Positions 58,861 through 64,000 of a stretch of DNA of 64,000 bases are shown in pieces. Source of the DNA: Hyalella azteca (taxonomy: Eukaryota; Arthropoda; Malacostraca; Amphipoda; Hyalellidae); NCBI RefSeq assembly GCF_000764305.2, contig NW_025936103.1, positions 42,880-106,879 on the forward strand. The letters are read 5' to 3'. A program made the translations under genes and the position numbers. The notes beneath the pieces were generated by a model that did not search any database, was not told the DNA's origin, and saw nothing but the letters and a program-made list of their open reading frames with translations. The number at the start of each line of letters is the position of its first letter. Within the stretch, counting starts at the first letter, position 1.

Positions 58861-59559
58861 ACCCAGCGGGCATTTACGATCCACAAAGGAACAGCAGTGA
58901 ATTGAAACAAAAATTTGATAATATAATTTTTCTCAAAATATTTAAAAACGAGGTAATTTTGAATTTATCTTCTTCCCTGATTAAATACAGTTCGTTATGG
59001 ATGCTGACGCTATTTTTCTATTATCTTTTCACAATATAGCCATTACTAAACATTTTGAATAATAAGAAAATCGAAAATAACATGACAAAATCGTTCGTCT
59101 GATTACATGGGAGAAATAGCTTGAATTTGATTTGAAACTTATTCCTCAATTCGAATTATTGAATAAGGATGATGAATTAAGTTGATCTGCCGTTTCCCCG
59201 GGAGAGTTTTTGGCATCCATATATGTTCGAATGATTTGAAAAACGCTATTTGTATTTTCACGCAAGTATCTATTGGTTAAAAATGTTTGTTGCGTAAATT
59301 CTTCTCATCTAAAATTAGGTCTGGGAAACATGGAGTGGGTATAGAAACTCATTTATTTATTTAACCATTCACGAGTCATTGCTGATGATGTAATTTATTA
59401 AATTCCGGAATTAAAGTATCTTTATCATATTTTTTAGTTATTGATCTATAGAGAAGCATGTCTCTCAATTAATTTACGTTAAGTATAACCGTATAAGTTT
59501 TGCAATATTTCGTTAAAAAATTATACTCATTTGATATTTAAAGTTGTTGCAACCAATAT

Positions 59560-60110
59560 GGGCCAATGCGTGTCTGAAGTCTGGCGAATATTTTGCAAAT
59601 ATGTGGTAGGTGTGTGTGACATGTTTGATGAACATGTTGCTAATATGCGGTTAATATGTGGCCAATATGTTATACATTTGGGGCCCTAAGATGGCCGTGT
59701 TGGCTTACATAAAGAACATAAATGCGGCCAATAAATATATGTGATGGTCAACCTGAGATGTAAACATGTGATGTTAATGTATCGATATGTGGTATGGCTG
59801 CATACTTCTCATTAATAATATGTGTTGTGCCTGATATGTGGTGTGGCTAACATGTGGTGCTGCTAATGTGTGAAGTTACAGATATGTAGAGTTTCTAATA
59901 TGTTGCAATGGTAAATATGTTTTGTGGCAATCACATAGCGAGGCTATAATGTTGTGTTTCATATATGTGGTGCTGCTACTATGCGGTAGCACATATATGC
60001 GATGTGAACAATATCTGAAGTGACCAATATTGGATATGACCGATATGCAATGTAGGCGATATGTGAGTAGCCAATACATGGACAAGCCAATATGTGATAG
60101 CCTATCAAGA
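59560..60110. repeat. ATATGTGG degenerate repeat (block 2)
   Basis: Same word as block 1 but much more diverged (ATATGTGGTGTGGCTAACAT). Separated from block 1 by 0.7 kb of AT-rich unique DNA. Confidence 0.7.
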
Positions 60111-60179
60111 TGCGCTGATAAGGGCTGATGCCAATCGGTTGCCAATCGCACACTGAATTATAAAAGGAAATAAAGAGCA

Positions 60180-60312
60180 GCGATGCTAATAAACAAGAGC
60201 TGCGCTAATAAACAAGAGCTGCGCTAATAAACAAGAGCTGCGCTAATAAACAAGAGCTGCGCTAATAAACAAGAGCTGCGCTAATAAAGAGCGGGGACGC
60301 TAATAAAGAGCG
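60180..60312. repeat. 19-bp minisatellite (AATAAACAAGAGCTGCGCT)
   Basis: Five perfect copies, followed by two shortened AATAAAGAGCG copies. Confidence 0.95.
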
Positions 60313-60454
60313 CCATAAATTAGGCTGCGGTCGCCGTGCTGGGGAGCGACTGAATTACCGGTCCGGGATTGGGAATTGACGGGAATTATGGAATGGATCC
60401 CGACATGGAATCTGATGGAGATTCCCACATCGATATTCCGTACTTAGGGAGGAC

Positions 60455-60885
60455 CCCACGCGCCACTACACTTGCCCCACGTGCCACTGCACTGGCCCCA
60501 CGCGCCACTGCACTGGCCCCACGCGCCATTGCACTGGCCCCACGTGCCACTGCACTGGCCCCACGCGCCACTGCACTGGCCCCACGCGCCACTGCACTGG
60601 CCCCACGCGCCACTGCACTGGCCCCACGCGCCACTGCACTGGCCCCACGCGCCACTGCACTGGCCCCACGCGCCACTGCACTGGCCCCACGCGCCACTGC
60701 ACTGGCCCCACGCGCCACTGCACTGGCCCCACGCGCCACTGCACTGGCCCCACGCGCCACTGCACTGGCCCCACGCGCCACTGCACTGGCCCCACGCGCC
60801 ACTGCACTGGCCCCACGCGCCACTGCACTGGCCCCACGCGCCACTGCACTGGCCCCACGCGCCACTGCACTGGCCCCACGCGCCA
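60455..60885. repeat. 21-bp minisatellite, ~20 copies, ends at an N
   Basis: CCCCACGCGCCACTGCACTGG with almost no variation over 400 bp; CpG-rich. Frames are open in at least two registers on each strand (ATALAPR, PLHWPHA, SAVARGA, QCSGAWG), all repeat artefacts. It ends exactly at the N at 60886. Confidence 0.97.
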
Positions 60886-60886
60886 N

Positions 60887-60950
60887 ACCTCACCCTACCC
60901 TCACCCTACCCTCACCCTACCCTCACCCTACCCTCACCCTACCCTCACCC
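60887..60950. repeat. 11-bp repeat (CACCCTACCCT), starts at an N
   Basis: Five to six copies, beginning right after the N at 60886, so the junction with the previous array is artificial or unresolved. Confidence 0.95.
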
Positions 60951-61074
60951 ACCCGCTAAGCCCCCTCAACCACTCCTTATTTTTCTGCTCTACTTTCTGC
61001 TGCCGTATTTTTAACAAAAATTTAATTCTTTTGGTATGATTTTGCGATTTAAATATTTTGCTGCATTACGCAGT

Positions 61075-61450
61075 GTGTGCAAAGTATACAGCATGCAGTG
61101 GACACAGCACACAGTATGTGTTCAGTACACAGTTTATTCAGTGTATCCGGCACACAGAATACCCCACACAGTGTCTGTGTGGGTATACAGAGGCAGCCAA
61201 ACTGTCGCGCTCATTGTGTCTCATTAACACCGCACGCGCCGCAAGGAGTGCCGGTCTCTAGCTGTATACTGTGTGTGTTGTGTGTGTATACTGTCTTGTA
61301 TGCTGTGTGTGTATACTGTGTGTGTTGTGTGTATGTATACTGTCTTGTATGCTGTGTGTGTATACTGTCTTGTATGCTGCGTGTGCATAATGCATTGAAT
61401 TCTGTGTGTTTATTCTGTTATGTATGTTGTGTGTTTTTACTGCATTGAAT
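61075..61450. repeat. CACAGTATAC / GTGTGTATACTGT repeat region
   Basis: 61080-61200 is ACACAGTAT-rich. 61258-61450 has ~27-40 bp units with GTGTGTATACTGTCTTGTAT. The two halves carry complementary words (ACACAG versus CTGTGT), so they could pair. Confidence 0.8.
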
Positions 61451-61611
61451 ACTGTGAACTGGGAAATATACTGTCACAATATTCGGCCACTGTATACCGT
61501 CGTTCCCGAGACAGTATATCGCCATAATATTGCTTATACAATATATACTCAGAGATAACATCACCTATACAATATATACGCAGTGATAACATCATAATTA
61601 ACATTGCCTGA

Positions 61612-61780
61612 ATGTTATTATCCTCTGACCGCGGGGCTGAGGGGAAAGTTGAGGGAAGTAGGTGACCCCTTGCCTGTAGCCCCTTCCTGGGGGGCTTTTC
61701 TCTCCCCTTAGGGGAAGTCGTCCCCTAAGGGGCAGCTGGACCGGACGCTGGCATGTGCTGCCTAAAGGGGAAAGTGGCCC
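61612..61780. repeat. CCCCTTAGGGG palindrome cluster
   Basis: CCCCTTAGGGGAAG and CCCCTAAGGGGCAG around 61706-61732, plus CTAAAGGGGAAAG at 61762, on a G/C-rich background. Confidence 0.6.
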
Positions 61781-62005
61781 GCTGAATATTAGGACCATTG
61801 CTTACTTAAATATTTAGAGTATTTAGCATAGAAACATCAATTATTTATTTAATTACTTCTGTCATTATCTTATCTAGCTACTGAACAGTGGCCATCTGAA
61901 TATTAGGACCATCGCTTCATTAAATATTTAGACTATTTAGAGTGGATAACTATTAATTTAATTGTTTCTCTTATTATCTTACCTAGATAATTAATATTAG
62001 ATTTT
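61780..62005. repeat. ~110-bp tandem duplication, diverged
   Basis: CTGAATATTAGGACCATTGC at 61782 and CTGAATATTAGGACCATCGC at 61895, each followed by AAATATTTAGA and a TTTAATT...TTATCTTA...CTAG tail. Confidence 0.88.
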
Positions 62006-62394
62006 TTTTAGTTCAACTTATCCAAGGATTTAGATGTATCCATATTATGATACATGATAGATGATAGTATATAGTATATAGATAGATAGTAAATGATAAT
62101 GATATGTTATAGTGCTATATGATGGTGCTTGACGACTGATGCTGTACTCATAATCTCTATTCACTATCACGTCACTAGTCGTAGATATCAGACTTAATTG
62201 ATTAGTGTGAATGTTTGTGTGTTTACCTCACAACACAACACTGAATTATCAATGCTAGCACAAACACAAATGCAAACTTACAAGCAAAAGCTCAAGCCCA
62301 AACACAAACATGTTAGAGCACAAACCAGCGCACAATCAAAAATTTAATCACAAAAAGAGAATATGCACAATCACCACACAAACGCCAGAGTATA

Positions 62395-62715
62395 AAAACA
62401 CAGCAACAAACACACGCACCAACACCTTAACAAACACAGCAACAAACACACGCACCAACACCTTAACAAACACAGCAACAAACACAGAAACAAACACACG
62501 CAACAAACACCTTAACAAACACAGCAACAAACACAGCAACAAACACCTTAACACACACAGCAACAAACACAGCAACAAACACAGCAACAAACACACGCAC
62601 CACCACCTTAACAAACACAGCAACAAACACACGCACCAACACCATAACAAACACAGCAACAAACACACCACCACCTTAACAAACACAGCAACAAACACAA
62701 GCACAAACCCGCACA
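62395..62715. repeat. 36-bp A/C minisatellite
   Basis: ACAAACACAGCAACAAACAC plus ACGCACCAACACCTTA. No G/T-rich units on this strand. Confidence 0.94.
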
Positions 62716-62794
62716 AGGCCATGCAGCAGCTGGTGCGCCGCGCCACCTGAACAGGAAGACGCTTAAACGAACCTCGACCGGTGCTGTCATATAG

Positions 62795-62972
62795 CGGTGT
62801 TTGTGTTGTGTTTGTGTTGTGTTTGTGTTGTGTTTGTGCTGTGTTTGTGTTGTGTTTGTGTTGTGTTTGTGTTGTGTTTGTTTTGTGTTTGTTCTGTGTT
62901 TGTGTTGTGTTTGTGCAGTGTTTGCGTTGTGTTTGTGCGGTTTTTGTGTTGTGTTTGTGCGGTTTTTGTGTT
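62795..62972. repeat. 11-bp G/T minisatellite (TGTGTTTGTGT)
   Basis: About sixteen copies of GTGTTGTGTTT. Its complement resembles the A/C array 80 bp upstream. Confidence 0.95.
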
Positions 62973-63044
62973 GACAGTAAAAAACTACGTAGGGAGTCTT
63001 CTTTAAATCAATTGGTTGAAGATAAATAATAAACGCGTTCATTA

Positions 63045-63402
63045 GGCGATCCATACACCGGTTCACAGGCCGGACAATACACCGGTTCACAGGCCAGACT
63101 ATACACCGGTTCGCAGGCCGGACTATACACCGGTTCACTGGCCTGACTATACACCGGTTCACGGGCCGGACTATACACCGGTTCACTGGCCGGACTATAC
63201 ACCGGTTCACTGGCCGGAATATACACCGATTCACGGGCCGGACTATACACCGGTTCACTGGCCGGACTATACACCGGTTCACAGGCCTGACTATACTCCG
63301 GTTCACAGGCCGGGCTATACTCCGGTTCACAGGCCGGACTATACACCGGTTCACTGGCCGGACTATACACCGGTTCACTGGCCGGACTATACACCGGTTC
63401 AC
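63045..63402. repeat. 24-bp minisatellite (GGCCGGACTATACACCGGTT CACT), ~15 copies
   Basis: Regular 24-bp unit with GGCCTGAC and ACTCCGG variants. ACCGGT palindrome in nearly every copy. Yields CIVRPVNR- and YSPASEPV-type frames on -, not genes. Confidence 0.96.
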
Positions 63403-64000
63403 ATTATATTTATTGGTTGTTCGAGGCCAGCGGTTTTTGTCTGGCGCAGTCAAACTCGAGTGCCACTTTTTCTATGAAAAAAAAGTCGGGAAGAGCCTCC
63501 AGAAATGGCAGAAAAAAAGTGCCGCCTTCGCGTCAACTTATTGTGTTCATAGGAATTATATCCTAACTTTAGGACGGACTTGAGTTCGGTCCAAGTTTTC
63601 CGAATGTCAACGTAGTTTTTTTCCGAAAATATGTCATGGTTTTTATACTTATTTGTTTGATGAACGTTCATGTAATTTAGAGCTCGCCCCTTGGTCAACA
63701 TTGAGTTCAGCATTAGATGAAGTTTAATTACATTAAATTAGATAATTCTAGTAGAATTATCTCAGTAATTTCTCTTATTTTCATTCAAAAAAAAATTAAT
63801 GTAGAGTATCATTAACGTGTATTGTTCGTTCCAGAAAAATTATTTTTATAACATTTCCCGTTTTGACTCTTCATAAACTCTTAACTTCATCAATTAGCGT
63901 TCTTCATCCCCTCACCACCCCAATGTTCTCTTAATCCTCCTATTACCCTCACTTCTCATCACTTCTTTTTCCCTTCTTCCCCACATTCCCCCTACACGAT

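Larger units (their letters stand above)
58456..64000 (+). other. Following intron of the BCL11-type gene, incomplete
   Basis: Starts with GTGAGT at 58456. I found no further exon with zinc-finger coding up to the window end, so the intron exceeds 5.5 kb. It contains the arrays listed below. 58860-59560, 61451-61779, 62006-62394 and 63401-64000 show no recognised feature beyond AT-rich or simple-sequence DNA. Confidence 0.6.

Noticed and set aside
60887..60950. CCCTA-like telomeric repeat
   Set aside because: The unit is CACCCTACCCT (11 bp), not TTAGG or TTAGGG, and it lies inside a gene intron.

Overview
The window looks like arthropod nuclear DNA. It is AT-rich and intron-bearing, and about one third of it (my hand estimate) is tandem minisatellite arrays, more than 60 of them with units of roughly 8 to 120 bp. 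The arthropod assignment rests on the one recognisable gene, a BCL11/CG9650-type zinc-finger factor, and on a degraded CR1/Jockey-like LINE. I cannot fix the order or species. I see no bacterial genes, operons or CRISPR.

The only protein-coding locus I can support is on the + strand at the right end. A probable first coding exon (50076-50199) has a phase-1 donor. A 7.66 kb intron separates it from a 600-bp exon (57856-58455) that carries the N-terminal BCL11-type CCHC zinc finger, a Ser/Thr/Asn/Gln-rich linker and two basic clusters. That exon is phase 1 at both ends, and the gene continues past the window. Two GC-rich islands (about 48.24-48.42 and 49.06-49.27 kb) lie just upstream and are candidate promoter or 5'UTR DNA. 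The gene's known role elsewhere (a nuclear transcriptional regulator in development, especially neural) is family knowledge and is not visible here.

From 1 to 48 kb there is no convincing gene. Long open frames in this stretch are read-through of stop-free tandem arrays and are often open on both strands or in all three frames. The largest arrays are at 7.6-8.4 kb (41-43 bp unit), 10.7-11.5 kb (39 bp), 11.9-13.0 kb (12 bp), 23.8-24.3 kb (21 bp), 26.9-27.5 kb (21 bp), 27.9-29.1 kb, 33.8-35.0 kb, 39.4-39.95 kb (10 bp) and 43.8-44.2 kb (20 bp). Between them lies AT-rich unique sequence with transposon remnants.

The mobile-element record includes a 5'-truncated LINE on the - strand (16270-17328) that contains its own minisatellite and is flanked by a 25-bp direct repeat. 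A 212-bp foldback MITE (57587-57798) with a TA duplication sits inside a tandem-repeat copy 57 bp before the BCL11 exon. A dispersed family shares the palindrome GGGTCA-nnn-TGACCC in at least six places.

The sequence also carries assembly scars. A complete back-to-back Tn5/Nextera mate-pair junction adaptor lies at 39972-40009. It is preceded by an N and by a 17-18 bp scrap of the array found about 4 kb downstream. Single Ns at 39954, 54075 and 60886 each fall exactly between two unrelated tandem arrays, so array lengths and order there should not be trusted.
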